64,000 nt of DNA, from positions 310,001-374,000 of the forward strand of contig JBPPLN010000001.1 of the NCBI GenBank assembly GCA_051920445.1. The letters run 5' to 3'. The notes under the pieces were generated by a model. It saw only the letters and a list, made by a program, of their open reading frames with translations. It ran no database searches and was not told the origin of the DNA. Both the position numbers and the translations under genes were made by a program. This stretch comes from CAG-177 sp003514385. GTDB lineage: Bacteria > Bacillota > Clostridia > Oscillospirales > Acutalibacteraceae. Position 1 is the first letter of the stretch. Each line of letters begins with the position of its first letter. This document shows positions 25,296 to 33,911 of this stretch, piece by piece.

Positions 25296-25470
25296 AATGC
25301 TCTCCTTTAATTACTAACTTTACTTTAGTATATACAAACAGCCGAAATAAGGCAAGGCTTTTGAGGAAATTCGGCGTTTTCATCAATGTTCTCGGATTTT
25401 TTTGTTAACAATGCCTTGCAAATGCAATATATAAACAATATATAAACTTGGAAATATTCGATGTTCGCTA

Positions 25471-25499
25471 TTGTAAAATCCATGCAAAAATGCTATTAT
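25471..25499 (+). promoter_or_regulatory. Promoter of the secreted GH5 gene, with upstream 11-bp tandem repeat
   Basis: TTGTAA (25471-25476), 17 bases, TATTAT (25494-25499). AATATATAAAC is repeated exactly in tandem at 25426-25447, one helix turn apart, 23 bases before the -35, and could bind an activator. Confidence 0.55.
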
Positions 25500-25537
25500 A
25501 AGTTCACAGACATTTCATTTTTCAGGAGGATAAGAAA

Positions 25538-26806
25538 ATGAAAAAAAGCACACTTTCAAGAGTGTTCAGCGCACTGCTGTGCCTGGTGCTCATGATAAGC
25601 GCGGTGTGTCTGCCGGTATACGCCGACAACGGCGAAAAGGCCGCCGAAAAACGCGGCGCGATAACCGACGAGGACATGCTGCACACGAAAGGCAAAAAAA
25701 TCTACAACAAGCGCGGCGAAGAAGTTATTCTTCGCGGAGTGAACCTCGGCACATGGCTCATCCACGAGACATGGATGTCCCCCATCTCGAACTCCGAGGA
25801 CAACATCTCGACCCTCAACACCCTCACCGAGCGTTTCGGTGTTGAGAAGGCATACGAGCTCATCAACATCTACGAGGACAACTGGATAACCGAATACGAC
25901 CTCGACAAGATAGTTGAGCTCGGCTTCAACTGCGTGCGCGTTCCGTTCTGGTTCCGCAACTTCTACTATGACGACAAGGGTACAAAAATCCTTGACAAAA
26001 ACGGCGAATGGGATTTCAGCCGTCTCGACTGGGTCGTTTCCGAATGCGCTAAGCGCGGTCTCTATGTTATTCTCGATCTCCACGGCGCACCCGGATATCA
26101 GAACAACAAGGATCACTGCGGCAAAATCGGCGACAGCGGCCTTTTCAAGCTGACTAAGCAGGCCGAGGAATGGAGAAAGCTCACAATTGAGCTTTGGGTT
26201 GCAATCGCCGAGCGCTTCAGCGGCAATCCCGCAGTCGCTATGTACGACCTGCTCAACGAGCCCAACTGTGACGTAAGCTCATATCTTCAGAAGAACAACC
26301 TTGTCACAATCTCCGTCTACAACCGCCTCTACAAGGCCATACGCGAGGTTGACAAGGATCACATAATGACCATGGAGGGCATCTGGAGACTTTATAATCT
26401 CCCCGCGCCGTGGTTCATCGGCTGGACTAACGTTGTCTATCAGCTTCATTTCTATGACACAAGCAACTTCATGTACAGCCTTCTCGTCTTCTTTGCAAAG
26501 CTCTATCCCTACAATGTTCCGCTCTATGTCGGCGAGTTCAAGCCCATGGGCAGCGCCACATGGGATCACGTGCTCACGCTGTTCAACAGCTCAAACTTCA
26601 GCTGGACTATCTGGTCATATAAGGGCTGCGGTGAAGGCGCGGACAAATCCGACTGGTACATCATCGGCAGCAAGCCAGGCTTTGAACGCGCAGACATAAA
26701 GAACGACGACTTCGACACAATAGCGCGCAAATGGGGCGCAGCCATCAGAAGCGAAGACAACTATGTTGACACCGGTCTTTATGACATAGTCAAGGATTAC
26801 ATCTGA
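25538..26806 (+). CDS. Secreted glycoside hydrolase family 5 (cellulase / exo-beta-1,3-glucanase type)
   Basis: 422 residues with a cleavable signal peptide (probable cut after V-Y-A29). The catalytic domain starts with EVILRGVNLGTWLIHETWMSP, the opening typical of exo-beta-1,3-glucanase-like GH5 proteins. The acid/base Glu is in LLNEPNC near residue 242, and the nucleophile Glu in YVGEFKP near residue 332. No carbohydrate-binding module or sorting motif is seen, so it is probably released. AGGAGG precedes the start and a terminator follows. Together with the divergent gene it suggests use of beta-glucoside-type glycans. Confidence 0.85.
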   Translation: MKKSTLSRVFSALLCLVLMISAVCLPVYADNGEKAAEKRGAITDEDMLHTKGKKIYNKRGEEVILRGVNLGTWLIHETWMSPISNSEDNISTLNTLTERFGVEKAYELINIYEDNWITEYDLDKIVELGFNCVRVPFWFRNFYYDDKGTKILDKNGEWDFSRLDWVVSECAKRGLYVILDLHGAPGYQNNKDHCGKIGDSGLFKLTKQAEEWRKLTIELWVAIAERFSGNPAVAMYDLLNEPNCDVSSYLQKNNLVTISVYNRLYKAIREVDKDHIMTMEGIWRLYNLPAPWFIGWTNVVYQLHFYDTSNFMYSLLVFFAKLYPYNVPLYVGEFKPMGSATWDHVLTLFNSSNFSWTIWSYKGCGEGADKSDWYIIGSKPGFERADIKNDDFDTIARKWGAAIRSEDNYVDTGLYDIVKDYI

Positions 26807-26829
26807 TATCCGATATAACAGAATAATTA

Positions 26830-26866
26830 CGGCAGCCGTTTCAAAAGCGAAGCGGCTGCTGTTTTT
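26830..26866 (+). terminator. Intrinsic terminator after the secreted GH5 gene
   Basis: Stem GCAGCCG-TTTC / GAAG-CGGCTGC (about 26832-26859) followed by TGTTTTTTG. Confidence 0.8.
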
Positions 26867-26879
26867 TGTTTTCTGCGGT

Positions 26880-27660
26880 GGAATCGGGGATATTAAATTG
26901 AGATTTGCAGGCGTAAATGCCGACAATAAACAGCTGTTGCAATATTACAAATCAGCACAATTGTGTAGGAGCAGATGATTTCCGCCCTCGAATTCTGCAT
27001 AAATTTATTTACATACACTTTGTAGGGACATCCCTTGCGGCTGTCCGATATCGGCAATATCCGATGCAAAGCTTCAACCGATATAACTTACCCTCTACCA
27101 TCGCGTCCTACTACAATCAAACTTTTACACTTCCCGCATTTCAGCATTTTCTTTTTATTCAAAAAAGTAAACGCCTGCAAAAGAAAAGCAAACTGTGCCC
27201 ACAAAAAGGCAAGCAAGCATCGCTTAAAAGTAAGTCTTTTTGCGCCATGCTGCGAAAAAAGCGCTTGAAATGCGGGCGCATTCCTGCGCGCCTTTTTCTT
27301 GCCTGTCATCAAAAATCCAATATTTTTAAGTGCAAGCAGTTTTGCTGCGCAAAACCGATGTGTGCCTGCCTTTTTATGGGCTGCGCCCCGAGACCCCACA
27401 ACGCCACGCCGCAGTATAAAGTTTGCGGCTAGCTTGGCACATTCGCCTGTAAACTCGCTTCCACTCAAACAATACGGGTTCGTGCGTCTTGCTTCGCAAG
27501 CCGTCCCCTCGCCTCTCAAAAGAGCTTTTAAACACTGCGGCGCGGCTATTGGAAGCTTAATTATCAAGATTAGTCGAGTCGCTAACTTTTATTTTGCAAA
27601 GGTTTGTTCTAATAAGACATACAAGCTCTGATTTATCGATGTTTTTTATATATACCGATA
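26880..27660. repeat. Gene-poor, repeat-like intergenic region
   Basis: About 780 bases with no credible gene. At 26962-27047 two degenerate copies of a hairpin motif occur, GTAGGAGC...CCGCCC and GTAGGGACATCC-CTTGC-GGCTGTCC. From 27240 to 27560 there are several small hairpins: GGGCGCA/TGCGCGCC followed by TTTTTCTT at 27272-27299, TTTTG/CAAAA near 27340, GGGCTGCGCCCC at 27379, and CTTGCTTCGCAAG at 27488. Two opposing open frames (26917-27432 plus, 27088-27567 minus) have lysine/cysteine-rich low-complexity translations. This looks like non-coding repeat sequence or remnants of one; I do not know its family. Confidence 0.4.
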
Positions 27661-27663
27661 CAT

Positions 27664-27699
27664 AAAAAACCCTGACCACGGAAAGCCATGGGCAGGGTT
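27664..27699 (-). terminator. Intrinsic terminator of the PHP-GPH-ydjC-lipase operon
   Basis: Minus strand: AACCCTGCCC (27699-27690) pairs with GGTCAGGGTT (27677-27668) with one mismatch, followed by TTTTTTATG. Confidence 0.8.
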
Positions 27700-27748
27700 G
27701 CTGTTATATTATACGGCGGAAAATCGGGCGACATTTATTCTATGATCT

Positions 27749-29263
27749 TCAGCTTGCCCATTTGCTCAGGTGCTGATCAGTGCCCGAGAGCATGAACTGC
27801 GGATAATCCTCGTTCACGCCGGCATAGAAATCACCGTCGCAGGTCGCGAGCCAAAGGAAGAAGTTGCTGTAATCCGTGCCGTAAGATGCGGAGACATGGG
27901 GCGCGCCCTTTATTATATAAGTATACTTCGGGAAGAGCGCGGTCGAGAGGTCGACACATCTGTCGGGCGACAGATACTCCGCCTTTGCGGGAACATAATC
28001 ATCGCCGAGAGTCTCGCCGTACTTCGCGACAGTTGCATAGCCGGACATCTCATATGTCTCGAGCACGCCGTCGCCTGTAAAATCCGCGCTCTCATAGAGA
28101 GGAGCCATCGGCTTATCATAATGTGAAATAATCGCAACCTTGACGCCGTCGCGTATCATGTTTTCAATGAGTGCGGTGCGGTTTGCCATCATCTTCTGCA
28201 GGCGCTCGCCGTAAGCGAGGAAATCGGCGTGTTCCGCCACGCTGTCGCCGAAAACAAAGTCGACTGCATCATTATAATCCTGCGGCTGAACAAGTCCCCA
28301 AAGAACCGGCATATAGGCGAAATCGGGGATGAGCACGCGCTCATAGACCTCGTCTTTATAGTTGTCGACAATATAATCCGTGACCCTCTGAAGCAGCTTG
28401 AATGCGCCGACGCTGTTGAGCGTCTTCATGAATGCCGCCACAGCAGCGTTCGAGCCTGTAGCATCGGCGAGCAGGCCGGAGAAATAGTTATACATCGTAT
28501 CTGCCTTGAGCTCGATCTTGCCGTTCAGAACATCGGAGGCGACCTGCGCACCGCAGAATGTCGAGGACATAAAGACGCAGCGGTCGACCTTGCTGTAGCC
28601 GTACTTTGTCAGATAAGCGACGGTCATTATGCCGCCCATGCTCGCGCAGAATATCGAGACCTTGTCGTGTCCCGACTCAGCTATTGCTCTGTCAACTGTC
28701 GCGGCGATATCGTCGGCGACTTTGTAAGGGTCGAGACGCCAGTCGTATGTAAACAGATATGTGTGGTTGGCGGGAAGATTCTCGGCACAGGCGCGGGTCA
28801 TTCCGCGCTCGCTGTTAGAATCGAAGTTTTCCCAAATCTCAGGATAATTCTCCGCGCTCCCGGGATATTTCGCAACGCTGACATTGTACTTCGACTCGCC
28901 GTTTTCTTTCATCGCATAGCCGTCAAGCAGGTTTGCCGCATAAGCGATAACAGCCTGGAAGAAAGGATCGATATCCTTGGCTTTGACTGCACCGGAGATG
29001 CCCTTGTAAAGCATGGAAAGCAAATCGCCCAAATCAAACTCGAGGGCGTTGCGCTCGTTCTCGGTGCCCTTGTCGATATAGAGCCCCATCATATCCATTC
29101 CCCTGACTATGACTACGGGGCAGTCGGTGCAGGTCGCGGGATCGTGCGCTTTCTCTGCCTGCGCTGCTGTGTCTGCGGTTTTCGCGCCCTGATACGCAAA
29201 TGCCGGCGTTACAAAGCTCAGCATAAGCGCAAGGGCGAGGAAAACACTCAGAAGTTTTTTCAT
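27749..29263 (-). CDS. Secreted LCAT/PGAP1-like esterase
   Basis: 504 residues with a signal peptide (probable cut after A-F-A23). YLFTYDWRLDP and the nucleophile elbow FCASMGGIMT (Ser near residue 207) are typical of the lecithin:cholesterol acyltransferase / PGAP1 branch of alpha/beta hydrolases. The catalytic histidine is probably in KGAPHVSAS near the C-terminus. Candidate substrates are lipid or acyl esters outside the cell. Of two ATG codons, the second (29263) is correctly spaced from GAAGGA. It follows ydjC by 21 bases on the same strand, suggesting it belongs to that operon. Confidence 0.75.
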   Translation of the reverse strand: MKKLLSVFLALALMLSFVTPAFAYQGAKTADTAAQAEKAHDPATCTDCPVVIVRGMDMMGLYIDKGTENERNALEFDLGDLLSMLYKGISGAVKAKDIDPFFQAVIAYAANLLDGYAMKENGESKYNVSVAKYPGSAENYPEIWENFDSNSERGMTRACAENLPANHTYLFTYDWRLDPYKVADDIAATVDRAIAESGHDKVSIFCASMGGIMTVAYLTKYGYSKVDRCVFMSSTFCGAQVASDVLNGKIELKADTMYNYFSGLLADATGSNAAVAAFMKTLNSVGAFKLLQRVTDYIVDNYKDEVYERVLIPDFAYMPVLWGLVQPQDYNDAVDFVFGDSVAEHADFLAYGERLQKMMANRTALIENMIRDGVKVAIISHYDKPMAPLYESADFTGDGVLETYEMSGYATVAKYGETLGDDYVPAKAEYLSPDRCVDLSTALFPKYTYIIKGAPHVSASYGTDYSNFFLWLATCDGDFYAGVNEDYPQFMLSGTDQHLSKWAS

Positions 29264-29284
29264 CGTTTTCATCCTTCGTTTCTT

Positions 29285-30142
29285 TTATATTTTCCCGAGG
29301 TCCCTGAAAACCGACCACGAGACTAATTCGATATTGTTCCTGCGCGCGGCTTCGAGAAGATCGCCGCTTTGAAGAAGTCTCAATTCATAGACGCGCTTCG
29401 TCCACTCGCCGGGCTTGTCGTCTATCGGATACGCAGGGTGCATGAAAATCTCAGTCACGCCGTCGATGCAGTTTTCGACAGCGTCAAGATAATATTTGCG
29501 CAAGGTGTCGTAATCTTTTATGCGATCCATCGACCACGGATTCGACACAAGGTCATCGAGCAGGCCGACTCCGCGCCGCTCACCCGCTCCAACAATAATT
29601 TTCTGGAAGCATTTTATCACACCGGGAGCTTCCCTGTCAATCTGTCTGGACAAAAATCCCGGAGTTTTCGGAAATCTGTAGGGCAAGGAATGTTCCGCGC
29701 AAAAATTATATGCATCAATATAGAAACGCCTGCCGTTTATGCCGTAGAGCGTGGCGCAATGGTTATCGGCATGGTCGACTTCAACGCCCCTTGAGCTGAT
29801 AAAATTATACTGCGCCTCAAGCTCCGCGCGGACATCGCGGCGGCGGGCGTGCAGGGCGAGCCCGACCTGACTCTCATAGAGTCCCATCCCCTTTTCACTG
29901 AGCGAGGGCGCGCCGCTGTTGCTCTGCCAGCGGTTCTTGCTGTCATCGGAATTTATAGTCAGATGCACGCCGACGGGATAGCCGCCGAGCCTTGCGAGTT
30001 CAGCGGCGTTGGCGGCATCCGGCGCGACGGTCATGAGCGAGGTCGAGGTTATCAGTTTGCCTCGCATGAGCTCGTCTATCGCCTTTGTCTGCTGCGGATT
30101 ATAGCCGAAATCATCGGCGTTGATTATAAGATACTTAGACAT
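29285..30142 (-). CDS. ChbG/YdjC-like carbohydrate deacetylase
   Basis: 285 residues. The family signature INADDFGYNP opens the protein with the metal-binding Asp pair, followed by GVHLTINSDD, VDHADNHCAT (metal-binding His) and EIFMHPAYP. Members remove acetyl groups from chito- or other acetylated oligosaccharides in the cytosol. Its ribosome binding site AAAAGGAGG lies in the last codons of the transporter gene, which it overlaps by eight bases, so transport and deacetylation are coupled. Confidence 0.85.
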   Translation of the reverse strand: MSKYLIINADDFGYNPQQTKAIDELMRGKLITSTSLMTVAPDAANAAELARLGGYPVGVHLTINSDDSKNRWQSNSGAPSLSEKGMGLYESQVGLALHARRRDVRAELEAQYNFISSRGVEVDHADNHCATLYGINGRRFYIDAYNFCAEHSLPYRFPKTPGFLSRQIDREAPGVIKCFQKIIVGAGERRGVGLLDDLVSNPWSMDRIKDYDTLRKYYLDAVENCIDGVTEIFMHPAYPIDDKPGEWTKRVYELRLLQSGDLLEAARRNNIELVSWSVFRDLGKI

Positions 30143-31496
30143 TTGCTTTTAACTCTTTCCTCCTTTTAAAATTGCACCAGTCGTTTGACTCATCTTTGAA
30201 ATGCAGGAACAGGGTGAATATTGTTGCCACAGCCATGGCTATGAACGGGAACACGCAGAGCAGGAACCGCGACGCCATATCGGGATTCGAGCCGGGGTTC
30301 GCTCCGCTCTCGAAGCCGAACGCCACGCTGATAACTTTATAGCCGAGCGAGACATAAAGTCCGTTCAGGCGGTTCATGACGCCGACGAGACTTGTGAGCA
30401 TCCCCTCGCGTTTTACGCCGTGGCGGGAATAGTCATCGTCGATTATCTTCGCGCCGATGCAGTCGATAGTGACAAGGCATCCGGCAACACCCATACCCAT
30501 AACGCACATTATGGCGACCGCGACGGGCATTGTGTTTGCAAAGAACAGCGGGATGAATCCGACTGTCAGCACGGCGAATCCGAGCCTCCAGACATTCATA
30601 ATACCCGCGCGTTTTACGACATTCGACCAGACTACTATACCGACAAGCGCGACGCCGAACACCACGCCGAGCATGACGGTTGTCATGGAGCTTTCAAGTT
30701 TCAGAGTATACTGAACATAGAACGGGATCGCCTGAGAAATGAGCGAGAACGCGGCGGAATAGAGCGCGTTTGCAAAGCCGAATATCCAGAATTTGCTGTT
30801 GGTGATGAGGGCGAATATCGCCTTGAAGAGATCGGGCTTCTCGCCGTTTGCCGCTTTCTCTTCCTCTTCTTCGATATTCTCGTGGCAGCCGAAGGTCATG
30901 AACATAATGACTGCGAGGGCGATAACGCCGTAGATGATTGCGGTGAGATTATAGCCTATCTTTGAAGTGACAACGGGAGTGAGCACGATGGAAATAACCA
31001 TAGCGACAAGCTGGCAGACCTGTCTTATAGCATTGGTCTTTGCTCTGAGTTCGTCGGTCTTGAAAAGGGTCGGGAACAGAGCGCCGTAGTTTGCGTTCAT
31101 GAGCGAGTCGAGCGTGCCGGTGAGTATGTACATCAGCAGAATATAGAGATAAGCCTGACCGGAGTTCGACTGCACGCGCGCGGGCATATTATAAAACAGC
31201 ACGAAGCAAAGAATCATCAGCGGAGTGCCGATAACGAGCCACGGTCTGCGCTTGCCCCATTTTGTATGCGTTCTGTCCGAAAGGAAGCCGTAGACGGGGT
31301 TATCGATGGCATCGACAAAGGTGTAGATAAACAGTATCTTCGCCATCTGATCGGTCGTGATGAGTCCGAGCTTCAAGACATAATATGCGGCGGCATAAGA
31401 CTTCAGCATATTTATCGGAATCGATGTGCCGAGCATGCCGAAGCCGTAGCGGAACGGGGAAGTGCGTTTTCGGTTCAAAGTGTTCGAAGGTTCCAT
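30135..31496 (-). CDS. GPH-family sugar:cation symporter (MelB-like)
   Basis: 453-residue major-facilitator protein with 12 membrane spans. YTFVDAIDNPVYGFLSDRTHTKWGKRRPWLVIG is the well-conserved first cytoplasmic loop of the glycoside-pentoside-hexuronide family. It imports a glycoside, pentoside or glucuronide with H+ or Na+; the exact substrate is not readable from sequence. It starts one base into the stop of the PHP gene and overlaps ydjC. Confidence 0.88.
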   Translation of the reverse strand: MEPSNTLNRKRTSPFRYGFGMLGTSIPINMLKSYAAAYYVLKLGLITTDQMAKILFIYTFVDAIDNPVYGFLSDRTHTKWGKRRPWLVIGTPLMILCFVLFYNMPARVQSNSGQAYLYILLMYILTGTLDSLMNANYGALFPTLFKTDELRAKTNAIRQVCQLVAMVISIVLTPVVTSKIGYNLTAIIYGVIALAVIMFMTFGCHENIEEEEEKAANGEKPDLFKAIFALITNSKFWIFGFANALYSAAFSLISQAIPFYVQYTLKLESSMTTVMLGVVFGVALVGIVVWSNVVKRAGIMNVWRLGFAVLTVGFIPLFFANTMPVAVAIMCVMGMGVAGCLVTIDCIGAKIIDDDYSRHGVKREGMLTSLVGVMNRLNGLYVSLGYKVISVAFGFESGANPGSNPDMASRFLLCVFPFIAMAVATIFTLFLHFKDESNDWCNFKRRKELKANV

Positions 31497-32854
31497 CAGT
31501 TATCCTCCTCTTCCTCTTTCTGAAAATATATCGGATTTGTGAGCGCGCGGACTGCGCCGAGTTTTCCGCACCCTCTGATTGCCTTGACATAAGCGAAATT
31601 ATCGTTTTTCGGCTCTATATCGATATCAAGATTTCCTCGCGCGAAGTGCTTTATCACGCGCTCTCCGCTGCCGGTGACAAGAACAAGCGTTTCGCCGCGG
31701 AGCTGTTCCGCGTGAAGATGGAGTTTTTTGTTTTTGTCATAACGAACAGCATCGCCCATCATGGCATCGCCGCAGGTCAGAGTCAGGCGCGCGCCGTCAA
31801 CTCCGCTTGAAACGAAGGAGTGCCCTGCGCGGATATTTTTCAGTATATCCTCGCGGCGGCGCGACGGAGAATATACGGCTGTTATCGGATTACCGAGCTT
31901 TGCGAAATCCTTCGGACGATGGAAATCACTGCCGCCGACGGCGGGTATGCGTCTCCCCTCACGCAGGAGCTGAGTCCACCACTTTATGCCGCGGATATTC
32001 GTCCCGCGCATCGGTCCGTTCCAGACCTCGATCATATCGAAGTTCATGCTGTTCCATTTATACGGGCAGAACGGGCATTTCGGATGGTTTACCGATATGA
32101 CCGCGCCGAGCGAACGGGCGTCGTTGATTATCTTTTCCATCTCTTCGGGTGTGTTTGCTATGAAGCTGTTTTCAAAGGGCGCTTTGGCTCCGAAGAAATT
32201 CATATGCCCTTTGTAGTGCGTCCATTCGACTGCGTAAACAAAAGTCAGCCCCGGGATATCCGGCAGGCAGAAATTATCGGCATAGTTATTGTGGTTTGCA
32301 AGCCCGACGAAATCGAGCCCGCTATCGCGGGCAAGCTTCCCGACGGCTTCGGAATCGAGCGCGCCGTCGGAAGCTATGGTATGTATATGCAGGTCGCCGA
32401 AGAGCAGTTCGGGTTCGGCGTTCGTGTTATCAGAAGATATATTTTCGGGCGCATCCTGTTTATAATGCTTCGGCTCGGTGTCGCCGGGTTTATGATATTC
32501 AAACTCAATATCATATGTGACCTCGACACCTGCGGGCACGACATGATACGCGCCGACGATTATAGACCACTCGCCCGACTCGGGTCTTTGCACAAGATAG
32601 CCGTTTGTGGACTTATCTTCGCCGACAAATATGCTCGGATGCGCGCTGCCCGACCAGCCGAGGAATCTCCTCTTTTCGTCCATGAGACCAAGGTCGATTA
32701 TATTCTGCGGGTGTATCTCTCTGAGCAGACCTTTGGTGCCCTGCCAATAGGAATACGATACCGTGACGCGCGAGACGTTTTCGGGCACGGTGAACGGTAT
32801 TGTATAATAGGTTCCCTCGCGGGACTTTTCAACGAAATGTTTAAGCCGAGGCAT
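31496..32854 (-). CDS. PHP-domain metallohydrolase, CehA/McbA family
   Basis: 452 residues. The first ~145 form a beta-rich domain, then a PHP domain begins with LFGDLHIHTIASDG (H-x-H metal ligands), GLANHNNY, AVEWTHYKGHMNFF, SVNHPKCPF and GGSDFHRPKD. About 90 further residues form a beta-rich C-terminal domain. The family contains carbaryl hydrolase and many presumed phosphoesterases; the substrate here is unknown. The ATG at 32854 is ten bases after GGAG; a TTG at 32863 is less likely. First gene of a four-gene operon opposite an AraC regulator, with a -10 (TATAAT, 32894-32889) but a poor -35, as expected for an activator-dependent promoter. Confidence 0.8.
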   Translation of the reverse strand: MPRLKHFVEKSREGTYYTIPFTVPENVSRVTVSYSYWQGTKGLLREIHPQNIIDLGLMDEKRRFLGWSGSAHPSIFVGEDKSTNGYLVQRPESGEWSIIVGAYHVVPAGVEVTYDIEFEYHKPGDTEPKHYKQDAPENISSDNTNAEPELLFGDLHIHTIASDGALDSEAVGKLARDSGLDFVGLANHNNYADNFCLPDIPGLTFVYAVEWTHYKGHMNFFGAKAPFENSFIANTPEEMEKIINDARSLGAVISVNHPKCPFCPYKWNSMNFDMIEVWNGPMRGTNIRGIKWWTQLLREGRRIPAVGGSDFHRPKDFAKLGNPITAVYSPSRRREDILKNIRAGHSFVSSGVDGARLTLTCGDAMMGDAVRYDKNKKLHLHAEQLRGETLVLVTGSGERVIKHFARGNLDIDIEPKNDNFAYVKAIRGCGKLGAVRALTNPIYFQKEEEEDN

Positions 32855-32980
32855 TTTGTGCAAACTCCATAAAAATTATGTTGTATTTATTATAAAACAG
32901 TATATATTGTTTTTCTTGCTATTTTTTAATGTGAATGAGCGTTTTTTTAAATTTTATGTTTTTATAATCAATATAAGCTC

Positions 32981-33009
32981 TTGAAATTGCCGATAAAGTG
33001 TGTTATTTT
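32981..33009 (+). promoter_or_regulatory. Probable promoter of the AraC gene
   Basis: TTGAAA (32981-32986), 17 bases, TATTTT (33004-33009), about 30 bases before the AAAGGAG site. Confidence 0.45.
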
Positions 33010-33098
33010 TAAGAAAGCACCAATCAAAGGAGTGAAAATATACGGACAGGCTGAACATTATCGACTACAGGACGAATCCGATTATAAGCAAATATTCC

Positions 33099-33875
33099 GT
33101 GTCATTTCACCTTTGGGGCTCGGAGGGCACGACGGAGCACGGACACAACTACTATGAGATTTTTCTTGTAACGGACGGGCGCGTCTGCCACGAGATAAAC
33201 GGAAAAATTTCCGAGATAAGCAAAGGCACTCTATGCATGATATGCCCCGGCGACATTCATCAGCTGCGCCGCATCGAGAATTTTTCGAGCATACACATGA
33301 ACATCTGCATCTCGCCGAAAAAGTTTGAAGAAATCTGCTCGGCTCTCGGGATAGATCCCGAAGCGTTCAAGTCGCAGAAACCGCTGACGGCTGCGCTCTC
33401 GACCGAGGAGCAAGCATACTTTTCTTCGCGGGCAAGTCTCATAAACAGGCTCATCGGAGACGGATACGAAAAAGCGGCGAGCGTAATATGCTCGACCGCA
33501 TCTGATTTTATCTCGATAATAAACAGCTCGAAGCTCACGCAGAAAATCGACTGCCCCGAGTGGTTTGAAAACATGCTCGAAAAGATACGCTCGCCGGAAT
33601 ACATGACCTGCAGCGCGGCGGACGTATATGAAATGAGCAATTTTTCGCCGCCCGTTGTTATAGAAGCGTTCAGGAAATACACGGGCAAGACGGTTTCGGC
33701 ATATCTCAGGGACACAAAATGCGAATACGCCTGCCTGCTGCTCAGCGGAACCAAGATGACAACGCTTGAAATATCAATACAGCTCGGCTACTACAGCCTG
33801 AGTCACTTCAATCGGGTTTTCAAAAGCTACTCCGGCTTCTCCCCCGCCGCATACAGGCGCGAATATCAAAAATAA
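33099..33875 (+). CDS. AraC family transcriptional regulator
   Basis: 258 residues from the first usual start (GTG 33099), with an N-terminal cupin-like sensor (HGHNYYEIFLVTDGRVCHEINGK, CPGDIHQLRRIEN) and a C-terminal pair of helix-turn-helix motifs, ending in LGYYSLSHFNRVFKSYSGFSPAAYRREY. The frame stays open upstream to 33036 and encodes a plausible N-terminus (LNIIDYRTNPIISKYS). The only ribosome binding site, AAAGGAG (33026-33032), is placed for a start at 33042, where the codon is ACG. The real protein is therefore probably ~277 residues. It is divergent from the PHP operon, which it likely controls. Confidence 0.85.
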   Translation: MSFHLWGSEGTTEHGHNYYEIFLVTDGRVCHEINGKISEISKGTLCMICPGDIHQLRRIENFSSIHMNICISPKKFEEICSALGIDPEAFKSQKPLTAALSTEEQAYFSSRASLINRLIGDGYEKAASVICSTASDFISIINSSKLTQKIDCPEWFENMLEKIRSPEYMTCSAADVYEMSNFSPPVVIEAFRKYTGKTVSAYLRDTKCEYACLLLSGTKMTTLEISIQLGYYSLSHFNRVFKSYSGFSPAAYRREYQK

Positions 33876-33906
33876 AGCATCCGCACGAAAAGTGCGGATG
33901 CTCTTA
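33876..33906. terminator. Bidirectional terminator between araC-type gene and acyltransferase
   Basis: AGCATCCGCAC (33876-33886) and GTGCGGATGCT (33892-33902) form a perfect 11-bp stem. CTTATTATAT follows on plus and TTTATTTTTG on minus. Same stem core as at 20998 and 44603. Confidence 0.85.
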
Positions 33907-33911
33907 TTATA

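Noticed and set aside
26917..27432. Possible 171-residue gene in the intergenic region
   Set aside because: Low-complexity Lys/Cys-rich translation, no ribosome binding site, crosses several hairpins and is opposed by another equally poor frame.
27088..27567. Possible 159-residue minus-strand gene in the intergenic region
   Set aside because: No ribosome binding site or recognisable domain; more likely repeat sequence.
28229..29326. Long plus-strand open frame (365 residues) opposite the LCAT-like esterase
   Set aside because: Antisense shadow of a gene with signal peptide and catalytic motifs.
31820..32872. Plus-strand frame of 350 residues opposite the PHP hydrolase
   Set aside because: Antisense shadow; the minus-strand PHP metal motifs and operon overlaps decide the coding strand.
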